A stretch of 8,270 bases of DNA. Origin: an uncultured Alphaproteobacteria bacterium. GTDB lineage: Bacteria; Pseudomonadota; Alphaproteobacteria; CALKHQ01. The notes beneath the pieces are model-generated. The model searched no databases. It was given only the letters and a program-made list of their open reading frames with translations, and had not been told where the DNA came from. The position numbers and the translations under genes are program-made. The stretch spans positions 1 to 8,270 of the forward strand of contig CALKHQ010000330.1 in the NCBI GenBank assembly GCA_937988735.1, given 5' to 3'. The first letter of the stretch is position 1. The number at the start of each line of letters is the position of its first letter. Positions 1 to 6,576 of the stretch are shown in pieces.

Positions 1-271
1 TGCGCAGCAGCACCTCGCGCTCGATCAGCGCCTCGCGGACCAGCCGGAACTCGTAGTACTCGAGATAGCGGAGCCCGCCGTGCACCAGCTTGGTGCTCGC
101 CGATGAGGTTGCCCCTGCGAGGTCGCCCCGCTCGCACAGCACCACCGACAGCCCCTGCCCTGCCGCATCGCGGGCAATGCCGGTACCGTTGATGCCGCCG
201 CCGACCACCAGGAGATCGACAGTCTGCCCCTCCTCCCCCGACGGGGCGTGCCTTGCCTCGGAGCTTTCCAC
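1..271 (-). CDS. glpD: Aerobic glycerol-3-phosphate dehydrogenase, FAD-dependent (N-terminal 90 residues, cut by window edge)
   Basis: The enzyme oxidises sn-glycerol-3-phosphate to dihydroxyacetone phosphate at the inner membrane and passes electrons to quinone. Only the N-terminal part is present. Translation of the minus strand gives the FAD-binding Rossmann motif VDLLVVGGGINGTGIARDAA (about residues 18-37, GxGxxG type), then an acidic/basic turn CERGD and the GlpD/GlpA hallmark ATSSASTKLVHGGLRYLE (about 54-71), which contacts FAD. The start is taken as GTG at 271, because an in-frame TGA lies at 314-316 and no ATG, GTG or TTG occurs between that stop and 271; a GGA about ten bases upstream is only a weak ribosome site. 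It lies 137 nt downstream of glpR on the same strand, as expected for a repressor-target pair. Family assignment is firm. Whether it is the canonical catabolic GlpD or a close paralogue cannot be judged from 90 residues. Confidence 0.93.
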   Translation of the reverse strand, partial: MESSEARHAPSGEEGQTVDLLVVGGGINGTGIARDAAGQGLSVVLCERGDLAGATSSASTKLVHGGLRYLEYYEFRLVREALIEREVLLR

Positions 272-288
272 CAGTGAGAATCCAGATT

Positions 289-330
289 TTCGTTTGTGTG
301 CGCGAACGCGCGATCAGTTTCGCAAACGAA
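289..330. promoter_or_regulatory. Candidate GlpR operator upstream of glpD
   Basis: A perfect 8-bp inverted repeat, TTCGTTTG (289-296) and CAAACGAA (323-330), flanks a further CGAACG at 303-308. TTCG-rich half-sites of this kind are typical of operators bound by DeoR-family GlpR proteins. The right arm overlaps the proposed -10 hexamer of the glpD promoter (329-334), so a bound repressor would block RNA polymerase. The operator role is inferred from the repeat, its position and the adjacent glpR gene. Confidence 0.5.
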
Positions 331-358
331 GATACGCTTGGCGGCAAAGCGACCGCAA
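329..358 (-). promoter_or_regulatory. Candidate sigma-70 type promoter for glpD
   Basis: On the minus strand, TTGCGG (353-358) is followed after an 18-bp spacer by TATCTT (329-334). Both match the -35/-10 consensus at four of six positions or better. Transcription would begin about 50 bp upstream of the GTG start of glpD, inside the inverted repeat proposed as the GlpR operator. The stretch is AT-richer than its surroundings. Identified by eye only. Confidence 0.35.
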
Positions 359-367
359 GTCCGTTGG

Positions 368-387
368 GCCGCCGGAGCGGGGGCGGC
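368..387 (-). terminator. GC hairpin between glpR and glpD, possible weak terminator
   Basis: GCCGCC (368-373) and GGCGGC (382-387) form a six-base all-GC stem with an eight-base loop, about 21 nt past the glpR stop in the direction of transcription. No T-tract follows it on the minus strand, so it is not a convincing intrinsic terminator. It could attenuate glpR read-through into glpD, or be chance in GC-rich DNA. Confidence 0.2.
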
Positions 388-408
388 AGGAGCCGTGCGG
401 CCGGGCGC

Positions 409-1212
409 TCAGGCCTTCTCCTCCCTGGCTCCTGCGCCCGGCTTCGGCGGCGCGACGTGGATCTCGCCGCCGGCGGCGATGATCATGCTGGCGAGGTTTT
501 CCGGCGGCGGACGGTCGGTGAACAGCGCCCGGATGTCGGCGAGGGAGCAGAGGCGGACGGTGGCGTTGCGCCCGAACTTGGTGTGGTCCGCAACCAGCCA
601 CACCCGCCGTGCGCTGGCCATGATCTGGCGCGACACCTGCACCTCGCGGAAATCATAGTCGAGAAGCGCCCCGTCCTCCCGGTCGATGCCGCTGATGCCG
701 ATGATCGCGATGTCCACCTTGAACTGGCGCATGAAGTCGAGCGCGCCCTCGCCGACGATGCCGCCGTCGCGGTGGCGGACCAGGCCGCCGGCGACATAGA
801 CCTCGAAGTCGCGCTTGCCCTGCATGATCGCGGCGACGTTCAGGTTGTTGGTGATCACCCGGAGCCCCGAGCACCGCGCGACCAGCGCACGCGCCACCTC
901 CTCGGTGGTGGTGCCGATGTTGAGGATCAGCGAGGCGTTGTCGGGGACGAGCTCCGCCACCCGCTGCGCGATGGCGCGCTTCTCCTCCTGGCACAGCACA
1001 CGGCGCGCGCTGTAGGCCATGTTCTCCACGGTGGAGGCGGTGGCGGCGCCGCCGTGATAGCGCCGGATCCGCCCCTCGCTCTGCAGGATGCCGATGTCGC
1101 GCCGGATCGTCTGCGGTGTCACCGAAAAGGCGGCCGCCAGATCCTCGACCGAGACGTAGCCATCGTGGAGCACCCGCTCCACGATCGCATTCTGACGCTG
1201 CAGCCGGTCCAC
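409..1212 (-). CDS. glpR: DeoR-family transcriptional repressor, glycerol-3-phosphate regulon repressor GlpR
   Basis: A cytoplasmic DNA-binding repressor, probably released from DNA by glycerol-3-phosphate. The N-terminus carries the DeoR winged helix-turn-helix: RLQRQNAIVERVL, then VSVEDLAAAFSVTPQTIRRD (about residues 20-39), then the wing RIRRYHGGA. The effector domain shows the DeoR sugar-phosphate motifs LNIGTTTEEVARAL (about 97-110), ITNNLNVA (120-127), IIGISGIDREDG and VADHTKFGR (about 207-215). The start chosen is GTG at 1212, which has GGAG seven bases upstream and gives 267 residues, close to the usual 250-260. The frame is open further upstream with ATGs at 1278 and 1437, but those extensions are low-complexity and Arg/Ala-rich, and add nothing family-like. 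GlpR rather than another DeoR member is inferred from glpD immediately downstream. A TTCG-type palindrome upstream (1231-1246) suggests autoregulation. Confidence 0.9.
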   Translation of the reverse strand: MDRLQRQNAIVERVLHDGYVSVEDLAAAFSVTPQTIRRDIGILQSEGRIRRYHGGAATASTVENMAYSARRVLCQEEKRAIAQRVAELVPDNASLILNIGTTTEEVARALVARCSGLRVITNNLNVAAIMQGKRDFEVYVAGGLVRHRDGGIVGEGALDFMRQFKVDIAIIGISGIDREDGALLDYDFREVQVSRQIMASARRVWLVADHTKFGRNATVRLCSLADIRALFTDRPPPENLASMIIAAGGEIHVAPPKPGAGAREEKA

Positions 1213-1230
1213 CCCCGGGCTCCGTATCGT

Positions 1231-1246
1231 TGTTCGGGCGCGAACA
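1231..1246. promoter_or_regulatory. Candidate autoregulatory operator of glpR
   Basis: TGTTCG (1231-1236) and CGAACA (1241-1246) form a perfect 6-bp inverted repeat around GGCG, 19 bp upstream of the chosen glpR start. The CGAAC half-site recurs in the repeat region upstream of glpD (303-307), and the shared octamer GCGCGAAC occurs in both places. A weak minus-strand promoter with TTTTCT (1270-1275), a 17-bp spacer and TATTGC (1247-1252) would place this repeat at the transcription start. Palindromes of this size occur by chance in GC-rich DNA, so support is modest. Confidence 0.33.
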
Positions 1247-1397
1247 GCAATAGCGGCCGACGCGCCGCGAGAAAACATCCGCGTCGCGATGGCGACCGGT
1301 TGCCGGGCGGCTGCCGACGCGGGTAGATGGTTGATGTCCGCGCGCGCCCGAGTCGCACGCACGCCGACCGGCCCCGCCCGCGGCACCACAGCCTGCG

Positions 1398-2651
1398 ATG
1401 GGGTCGCCCGTGGCGGTTGGCAGCTTCGCTCCGACAATCCGGTCCGAGTCGTCGGTACCCAGAGCCCGGTGCCGGATTGACCGCTGGTGCGCCGGCGCGT
1501 GGCAGCCCGTTTCCGAGCATTTCACCCAGGAGGAAGCGTCGGCTGCGCTCGCCCTGCTGCAGCAGCAGGAGCCGGATGCCTGGTTCCGCATCGTCCGCCG
1601 CAACGACGTCGACGTCGACGCCGCCCCCGACGCGATGCCGTCGCCGGACGCCCTTCTGCGGGCCCCCGGGCCGGTGCTGGTCGCGGACAGGGACCGTCCC
1701 GCCGGCGGCTGGCGCGGCAATCGCCGAAGCGATGACCGTCGCGGCTCCGCCGCCGCGCGTGCGGCGGGTTTCGCCTGCCTCGCCGGGCTCTGCGCGCTGG
1801 TCGCGGCCGCAAGCTGGCTGGGCCCGGCCGCGGTGGAGCCGGTGTCGCGCAGTGCGCTGGCGCCAGGCGGAGCGGAAGCCGGAGCCACGGCAGCCGGCAG
1901 CCTGCCTGTCCTGCCCGCGTGGGAGGTGCCCGCCATCCTTGCCGACGTCTGGTCCGAGGGGGCGGACTGCACCGGCACAGGCGTGCGCTTCCTGCCGGAC
2001 GCGGTGCTGCAGACCGATACCTCCGGCACGCTGAGCGCCTTCGCCGTCGCCGGCTATCACCGGGAGCCGGGCGACGCGGTCCGCGTGGCCCACGCCGGCG
2101 GCGCCAGCATCACCTACCAGCGTTCGGGCGACCGCCTTCTCCTGCAGCGCGCGCGGATCGCCGGCATCGAGATCACGCCGCAGCGGCCGGTCGCCCTCGT
2201 GCGCTGCGCCGACGGGGAGATGCTCCCGGCCGCGGCTGCGGCGACAGAGGCCGGGCCCCTGCCCAACACCCCGCAGACCGCGTTCCGGCTGGCGGTGGAG
2301 GCGCACGATGATCTGGCCGCCACCCTGGCCATCGCCCGCGGCCTGCCGGTCGTCGCGCCGCTGCCCGCGGCCGGCAACCCGCTGCCGATGGAATGGGCGG
2401 TGCGCCACGGCCGCGCGGTGCTGATCGGCAAGCTCGCCGCGGCTGGCGCCGACCCGGACGCGCCCGCCGTCGACGGCTGGCCCCTGCTGTCGCTCGCCGT
2501 GCGCAACGGCGACGTCGCAGTGGTCGAGGCGCTGCTCGAGGCCGGCGCCGATCCAGAGGTCCGCGACGCCGACGGGCTCACCCCCCTTCAGCGCGCCGGC
2601 GCCATGAACCACCAGCTCCTGATCGACGTGCTGTTCGCTGCCGGCCGCTGA
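1398..2651 (+). CDS. Putative membrane-anchored ankyrin-repeat protein, function unknown
   Basis: I do not recognise this protein as a named family. The 417 residues show four parts. First is an N-terminal soluble segment including a short helical stretch TQEEASAALALLQQQEPDAW (43-62). Second is an Arg-rich stretch (109-121) followed by one hydrophobic segment (about 123-142) that reads as a transmembrane helix. Third is a probable beta-rich domain (about 172-280) with only two cysteines, Cys191 and Cys270, which could pair. Fourth is about three ankyrin repeats (296-415), the clearest being VEALLEAGADPEVRDADGLT. Positive charge before the helix predicts a cytoplasmic N-terminus and periplasmic ankyrin domain. 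The start is ATG 1398, the first in-frame start after the TGA at 1332-1334; GTG 1410 is possible and neither has a clear ribosome site. The gene diverges from glpR (185-bp gap) and lies 130 bp before the imelysin cluster, with no evident tie to either. Confidence 0.72.
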   Translation: MGSPVAVGSFAPTIRSESSVPRARCRIDRWCAGAWQPVSEHFTQEEASAALALLQQQEPDAWFRIVRRNDVDVDAAPDAMPSPDALLRAPGPVLVADRDRPAGGWRGNRRSDDRRGSAAARAAGFACLAGLCALVAAASWLGPAAVEPVSRSALAPGGAEAGATAAGSLPVLPAWEVPAILADVWSEGADCTGTGVRFLPDAVLQTDTSGTLSAFAVAGYHREPGDAVRVAHAGGASITYQRSGDRLLLQRARIAGIEITPQRPVALVRCADGEMLPAAAAATEAGPLPNTPQTAFRLAVEAHDDLAATLAIARGLPVVAPLPAAGNPLPMEWAVRHGRAVLIGKLAAAGADPDAPAVDGWPLLSLAVRNGDVAVVEALLEAGADPEVRDADGLTPLQRAGAMNHQLLIDVLFAAGR

Positions 2652-2691
2652 GCCGGTCGCATGGCCGCCCCGCGGGCCTGCGCGATTGTCG

Positions 2692-2720
2692 TTGCAAACG
2701 ATTCTCGCTCGCATTAGCAA
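2692..2720 (+). promoter_or_regulatory. Candidate Fur-box overlapping the promoter of the imelysin operon
   Basis: The stretch 2694-2712 contains GCAAACGATTCTCG followed by CTCGC. It matches the classical 19-bp Fur consensus at about 10 of 19 positions, and matches more closely the common variant with GCAAATG/CATTTGC half-sites around ATTCTC. It is much AT-richer than its surroundings. TTGCAA (2692-2697) and TAGCAA (2715-2720) are spaced by 17 bp and could be the -35 and -10 hexamers, so a bound regulator would block the promoter. A perfect TTGACA at 2732-2737 is an alternative -35 but lacks a good -10. Iron control fits the imelysin cluster that starts at 2782, though the site is read by eye. 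Fur, Mur or another Fur-family member could be the binder. Confidence 0.5.
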
Positions 2721-2781
2721 TCCGCCTGCAGTTGACAACCATTCGCAGCGCGCGAGCCTGCGAACATCGAGCGGGGGCGAG

Positions 2782-4047
2782 ATGAGACAGACAGCCTGGG
2801 CGGTTCCGGCCATCATGCTGGCGCTGCCGGTGACGGTGGCGCAGGCCCATGACGAGACGGCGGTGCTGACGACCTATGCCGACATCGCTCATGCCGCCTA
2901 CGAGGACTCGCTCATCACCGCTCGGGCGCTGGACGCGGCGATCGACGCGCTGATTGCAGATCCGAGCGAGGCCACCCTTGCCGCGGCGAGGGAAGCATGG
3001 ATCGCGGCGCGCGTGCCCTACCAGCAGACCGAGGCCTTCCGCTTCGGCAACCCGGCGGTGGACGACTGGGAGGGCAAGGTCAACGCCTGGCCGCTGGACG
3101 AGGGCCTGATCGACTATGTCGACGAGGCCTTCTACGGCAGCGAGTCCGACATCAACCGCTTCTACACCGCGAACGTGATCTCCAACCCCACCCTCACGCT
3201 CGCCGGCGGCGAGATCGACGCCTCGGTCATCGACGCGGCCCTGCTGCAGTCGCTGCACGAGATCGACGAGGTCGAGGCGAACGTCGCCACCGGCTACCAT
3301 GCCATCGAGTTCCTGCTGTGGGGCCAGGACCTGAACGGCACCGGGCCCGGCGCAGGCGCCCGCCCCTACACCGACTACGCCACCGACGGCTGCACCAACG
3401 GCAACTGCGACCGCCGGGCCGCCTATCTGGCCGCGGCCTCCGACCTGCTGGTCGCCGACCTGGAGGAGATGGTGGCGATGTGGGCGCCCGGCGGCGAGGC
3501 GCGGCAGGCGGTGCTCGACGCCGGCCCGAAAGACGGGGTGGCGATGATGCTCACCGGCCTCGGCAGCCTCTCCTACGGCGAACTCGCGGGCGAGCGCATG
3601 CAGCTCGGGCTGATGCTGCACGATCCCGAGGAGGAGCACGACTGCTTCAGCGACAACACCCACTGGTCGCACTACTACGACCAGGTCGGCATGATGAACG
3701 TCTACCACGGCCGTTACCAGCGGGTGGACGGGTCGGTGGTCGAGGGGCCGAGCCTGTCGCACCTGGTCGCCGAGGCCGACCCGGCGGTCGACGCTGCGGT
3801 GACCGCAGCCATGGAGGAAACCCTCGCCCGGATGCAGGCGATCGTGGACCTGGCCGAGAGCGGCAAGGCCTATGACCAGCAGATCGCGGCGGGCGACACC
3901 GAGGGCAACCAGGTGGTTCAGGCCGTGATCGACGCGCTGAAGGCGCAGACGGAGACCATCGAGGCCGCCGTTGCCGCGCTCGAGCTCGGCGACATCGCCT
4001 TCGAGGGCTCCGACAGCCTCGACAACCCCGAGGCGGTGTTCCAGTAG
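2782..4047 (+). CDS. Imelysin-family periplasmic protein (peptidase M75 / IrpA-like), intact GxHxxE motif
   Basis: This exported protein belongs to the imelysin family, whose characterised members include cyanobacterial IrpA (iron-regulated) and the Pseudomonas insulin-cleaving protein ICMP. The family is linked to iron acquisition, with metal or heme binding more likely than true proteolysis. Residues 1-22 form a Sec signal peptide ending AQA. The mature chain is largely helical. It holds the first repeat (QQTEAFRFGNPAVDDWEGKV, 81-100, then NAWPLDEGLIDYVD) and the family motif GYHAIEFLLWGQD (171-183, GxHxxE). A cysteine pair, CTNGNC (204-209), and a His-rich segment around EEEHDCFSDNTHWSH (283-297) follow. 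The 421-residue length suits this subgroup. The start is ATG 2782 with GGGGG 4-8 bases upstream and begins the signal peptide exactly; an in-frame ATG at 2686 would put 32 extra residues before the signal. It is the first gene of a tight four-gene operon and sits behind a Fur-like site. Confidence 0.92.
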   Translation: MRQTAWAVPAIMLALPVTVAQAHDETAVLTTYADIAHAAYEDSLITARALDAAIDALIADPSEATLAAAREAWIAARVPYQQTEAFRFGNPAVDDWEGKVNAWPLDEGLIDYVDEAFYGSESDINRFYTANVISNPTLTLAGGEIDASVIDAALLQSLHEIDEVEANVATGYHAIEFLLWGQDLNGTGPGAGARPYTDYATDGCTNGNCDRRAAYLAAASDLLVADLEEMVAMWAPGGEARQAVLDAGPKDGVAMMLTGLGSLSYGELAGERMQLGLMLHDPEEEHDCFSDNTHWSHYYDQVGMMNVYHGRYQRVDGSVVEGPSLSHLVAEADPAVDAAVTAAMEETLARMQAIVDLAESGKAYDQQIAAGDTEGNQVVQAVIDALKAQTETIEAAVAALELGDIAFEGSDSLDNPEAVFQ

Positions 4048-4057
4048 GCTGCCGCGC

Positions 4058-5506
4058 ATGGGCGGGCTGCCTGCCGGCGGCGGCTGTCGGCTCCCCGCCA
4101 TCCTGGCCGCCGCAATCGGCGCGCTGTTCGCGGTGCCGGCCGCGGCCTCGCTGTACGAGGCCGTGACCGCGCCTGCCACCGACTTCAGCCGGCCCGAGGC
4201 CTATGAGCGCAACCCCGGGGGCGCCACCACCGTCCGCCGCGACGACCGCGGCGCCTTCGCCCAGATGGCCGCCAACCTGGGTTTCACCGACCGCATGGAA
4301 TTCACCCTCGGCGAGGCGGTGTTCCAGCGGCGGTGGGTGGCCGCCCCCTCCTCCACCCAGGCGGCCGACGGCCTGGGCCCGCTCTACAACGCCCGCAGCT
4401 GCGACGGCTGCCATCCCGGCAACGGCCGCGGCAGGCCTGCAGCCCCGGCCGAGGGGCTGATCCTGCGCCTCGGCATCCCCGACGGCGGCGACGCGCGGCC
4501 CGACCCGGTCTATGGCGCCCAGCTTCAGGACCTCGCCGTCGCCGGCCAGCACCGGGAAGGCGCGCTAGCCGTCACCTACACGGAGCACCGCGTCACCCTC
4601 GCCGACGGGACCAGCGTATCCCTGCGCGCCCCGTCCTACGCCATCGCCGACCCCGCCTTCGGCGACCCCGATCCCCGACTCGCGCTGTCGCCGCGGCTTG
4701 CGCCGCAGCTCATCGGCCTCGGCCTGCTCGCGATGATCGACGAGGCCGACCTGTTGGCCAACGCCGACCCGGACGACGCCGACGGCGACGGCATCTCCGG
4801 CCGGCCCAACCTGATCCGGGACCGCGACGACGACGCGCCCGTGATCGGGCGCTTCGGCTGGAAGGCCGGCCAGCCGACGCTCGCGGCACAGAACGCGTCC
4901 GCGCTCGCGCTCGACATCGGCCTGTCGTCGCCGCTCTACCCCGACCCTGCCGGTGACTGCACCGCGGCGCAGACGGCCTGCCGTGCGACCACGCACGGCG
5001 ACTCCCCCCAGTTCGAGGGGCTCGAGGTGCCGTCGCTGCTGACCGGGCCGCTCGACTACTACCTGGCCCATATCGCGATGCCCGCCCGCCGCACGATCGA
5101 CGACCCCACGGTGCTGCGCGGCAAGGCGCTGTTCTACGGCGCCGGATGCATCGCCTGCCACACGCCGAAGTTCGTCACCGCGACCGACCCGGCCTGGCCG
5201 GCGCTGTCCCGCCAGCTCATCTGGCCCTACACCGATCTGCTGCTGCACGACATGGGCGACGGCCTTGCCGACGGCCTGCCCGAAGGCTCCGCCACCGGGC
5301 GCGAGTGGCGTACGCCGCCGCTGTGGGGCATCGGTCTTCTCGCCACCGTCGGCGGCGGGGCCAATTTCCTCCATGACGGCCGCGCCCGCACCCTCGACGA
5401 GGCGATCCTCTGGCATGGCGGCGAGGCCGAGGCCGCCCGCAATGCCTTCGCCGCCATGGACGCCGCCGAGCGTGCCGCCCTGATCGCATTCCTGGAGTCG
5501 CTGTGA
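4058..5506 (+). CDS. Di-heme c-type cytochrome of the DHOR / DUF1111 family (COG3488 'thiol oxidoreductase')
   Basis: This is a periplasmic oxidoreductase with two covalently bound hemes, distantly related to MauG and di-heme peroxidases. The substrate is unknown, and the old name thiol oxidoreductase has little support. An N-terminal hydrophobic stretch ending VPAAA (about 1-30) is a Sec signal, as needed for cytochrome c maturation. Heme motifs are SCDGCHPGNGRG (CXXCH at 115-119) and CIACHTPKF (CXXCH at 364-368). Other family landmarks are an acidic DADGDGISGRPN loop (240-251) that resembles a calcium site, YTDLLLHDMGDGLADG (391-406), EWRTPPLWGIG (416-426) and FLHDGRARTLDEAILWHGGE (437-456). 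A further cysteine pair, Cys301 and Cys308, may form a disulfide. The 482-residue length is normal. The start is ATG 4058, 10 nt after the imelysin stop; the frame is open upstream, but that part overlaps the imelysin gene. The ribosome site is weak, so translational coupling is likely. Confidence 0.93.
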   Translation: MGGLPAGGGCRLPAILAAAIGALFAVPAAASLYEAVTAPATDFSRPEAYERNPGGATTVRRDDRGAFAQMAANLGFTDRMEFTLGEAVFQRRWVAAPSSTQAADGLGPLYNARSCDGCHPGNGRGRPAAPAEGLILRLGIPDGGDARPDPVYGAQLQDLAVAGQHREGALAVTYTEHRVTLADGTSVSLRAPSYAIADPAFGDPDPRLALSPRLAPQLIGLGLLAMIDEADLLANADPDDADGDGISGRPNLIRDRDDDAPVIGRFGWKAGQPTLAAQNASALALDIGLSSPLYPDPAGDCTAAQTACRATTHGDSPQFEGLEVPSLLTGPLDYYLAHIAMPARRTIDDPTVLRGKALFYGAGCIACHTPKFVTATDPAWPALSRQLIWPYTDLLLHDMGDGLADGLPEGSATGREWRTPPLWGIGLLATVGGGANFLHDGRARTLDEAILWHGGEAEAARNAFAAMDAAERAALIAFLESL

Positions 5507-6570
5507 TGCATGTCCGCGCCTGTCTTGCCGCCGTCGCGACGCTGATCGCGCTGCCCGTCGCCGCCGCCGGCCTGGAGGACGCGCAGTACCGGCGCATGAA
5601 CCAGGACATGGTGGAGCGCCACATCGTGCCGCGCTACCAGGCCTTCGCCGCCGCGGCCGCCGATCTCGCCGCGGCCGCCGACGCCTGCGCCGCGGGGCCG
5701 GACGGGCTGAGGCCGGCATTCGACGACGCGCTGGACGCATGGATGGCGGTGCAGCACATCCGCAGCGGGCCGGTCGGCTTCGGCATGCGCGGCGAACGCA
5801 TCCACTACTGGCCCGACCGGCGCGGCACCGGCGGCCGCCAGCTCGACCAGATGCTGGCCCTACGCCCCGAAAACATCACCGCCGAGAGCCTCGCCGGCGG
5901 CAGCGTCGCGCTGCAGGGCTTTCCCGCACTCGAGCGCCTGCTGACCACGGAGGCCGAGGACGGACTCGACACGTTCGAGTGCGGCTTCGCGGCCGCCATC
6001 GCCGACAACCTCGCCGTCCTGGGCGCGGAGCTGGTCGCTGACTGGACCGGCCCCGATGGCGAGGCCGGGATCATCGCCACCGCCGGCGATCCGGAGTCCT
6101 TCTACCCCAGCGCGCGCGACGTCAGCGCCGACATCTACCGCGGCCTCTACGAGGCACTGCAGATCACGAGCCAGGACAGGCTGGCCGCACCGCTGGGCAG
6201 CAGCATCGACAACGCCCGGCCGCGCCTTGCCGAGCTGTGGCGCAGCGGCCGTTCGGTCCGCAATCTCACGGTCAGTCTGCAGGGCATGGTCGACCTGTTC
6301 GCCGGCGGCGACGGCTATGGCTTCGAGGACGCGCTGGTCGAGACCGGCAACGGCACACTGGCCGAAGCCATCCGGACGAAGCTGGAGGCGGCGATCGGCA
6401 TCGCCGAGGCGCTGCCGCTGCCGCTGCCAGACGCGGTGGCGGACCCGGAGATGCGGCCGCAGGTGGAGCGGCTGCACGCGCTGGTGGACGGCGTGCGCGA
6501 GCACGTCGGCGCCGAGCTGGGCGGCGCGCTCGGGCTGCCGATGGGATTCAACAGCCTCGACGGAGACTAG
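5506..6570 (+). CDS. Second imelysin-family periplasmic protein, GxHxxE motif changed to GFPALE
   Basis: This is a shorter imelysin-like protein (354 residues) that probably works with the first imelysin and the cytochrome in the periplasm. Residues 1-21 form a Sec signal ending VAAA. The mature N-terminus MNQDMVERHIVPRYQAF is typical of the family, as are AFDDALDAWMAVQHIRSGPV (71-90) and ERIHYWPDRRG (97-107). At the family motif the sequence reads QGFPALERLL (137-146): Gly and Glu are kept, but Pro replaces the His of GxHxxE. Cys61 and Cys159 are the only cysteines of the mature chain. The start is ATG 5506, overlapping the upstream TGA by one base, with GGAG (5494-5497) eight bases before it; GTG 5503 is possible but less well spaced. 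The overlap indicates translational coupling to the cytochrome gene. Whether it binds metal is unclear. Confidence 0.9.
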   Translation: MHVRACLAAVATLIALPVAAAGLEDAQYRRMNQDMVERHIVPRYQAFAAAAADLAAAADACAAGPDGLRPAFDDALDAWMAVQHIRSGPVGFGMRGERIHYWPDRRGTGGRQLDQMLALRPENITAESLAGGSVALQGFPALERLLTTEAEDGLDTFECGFAAAIADNLAVLGAELVADWTGPDGEAGIIATAGDPESFYPSARDVSADIYRGLYEALQITSQDRLAAPLGSSIDNARPRLAELWRSGRSVRNLTVSLQGMVDLFAGGDGYGFEDALVETGNGTLAEAIRTKLEAAIGIAEALPLPLPDAVADPEMRPQVERLHALVDGVREHVGAELGGALGLPMGFNSLDGD

Positions 6571-6576
6571 CCAGCC

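Noticed and set aside
253..1326. A 357-codon plus-strand open frame opposite glpR
   Set aside because: Antisense shadow of a clear DeoR-family gene. The translation is His/Asp/Val-rich without motifs.
1213..1437. Upstream extension of glpR to ATG 1278 or ATG 1437
   Set aside because: The extension adds 22 or 75 residues with no similarity to the DeoR N-terminus. GTG 1212 has a good GGAG at seven bases and gives the normal family length.
1552..1569. CTGCTGCAGCAGCAG inverted repeat
   Set aside because: Explained by a Leu-Leu-Gln-Gln-Gln coding run inside the ankyrin gene, with no sign of a site or structure of its own.
1603..1620. Tandem GACGTC-like hexamers, possible repeat element
   Set aside because: A short run explained by the encoded Asp-Val-Asp-Val-Asp stretch of the ankyrin protein. 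No copies were noticed elsewhere.
2686..2781. Upstream ATG at 2686 for the first imelysin
   Set aside because: It would place 32 residues before the signal peptide and would make the candidate Fur-box and promoter part of the coding region.
653..2816. Long minus-strand open frames (458 and 565 codons) covering parts of glpR and the ankyrin gene
   Set aside because: They run out of frame across glpR and antisense to the ankyrin gene, with compositionally biased translations and no domain.
2578..4179. A 533-codon minus-strand open frame opposite the first imelysin
   Set aside because: Low-complexity translation rich in Gly, Val, His and Arg with no recognisable domain. The opposite strand carries signal peptide and imelysin motifs.
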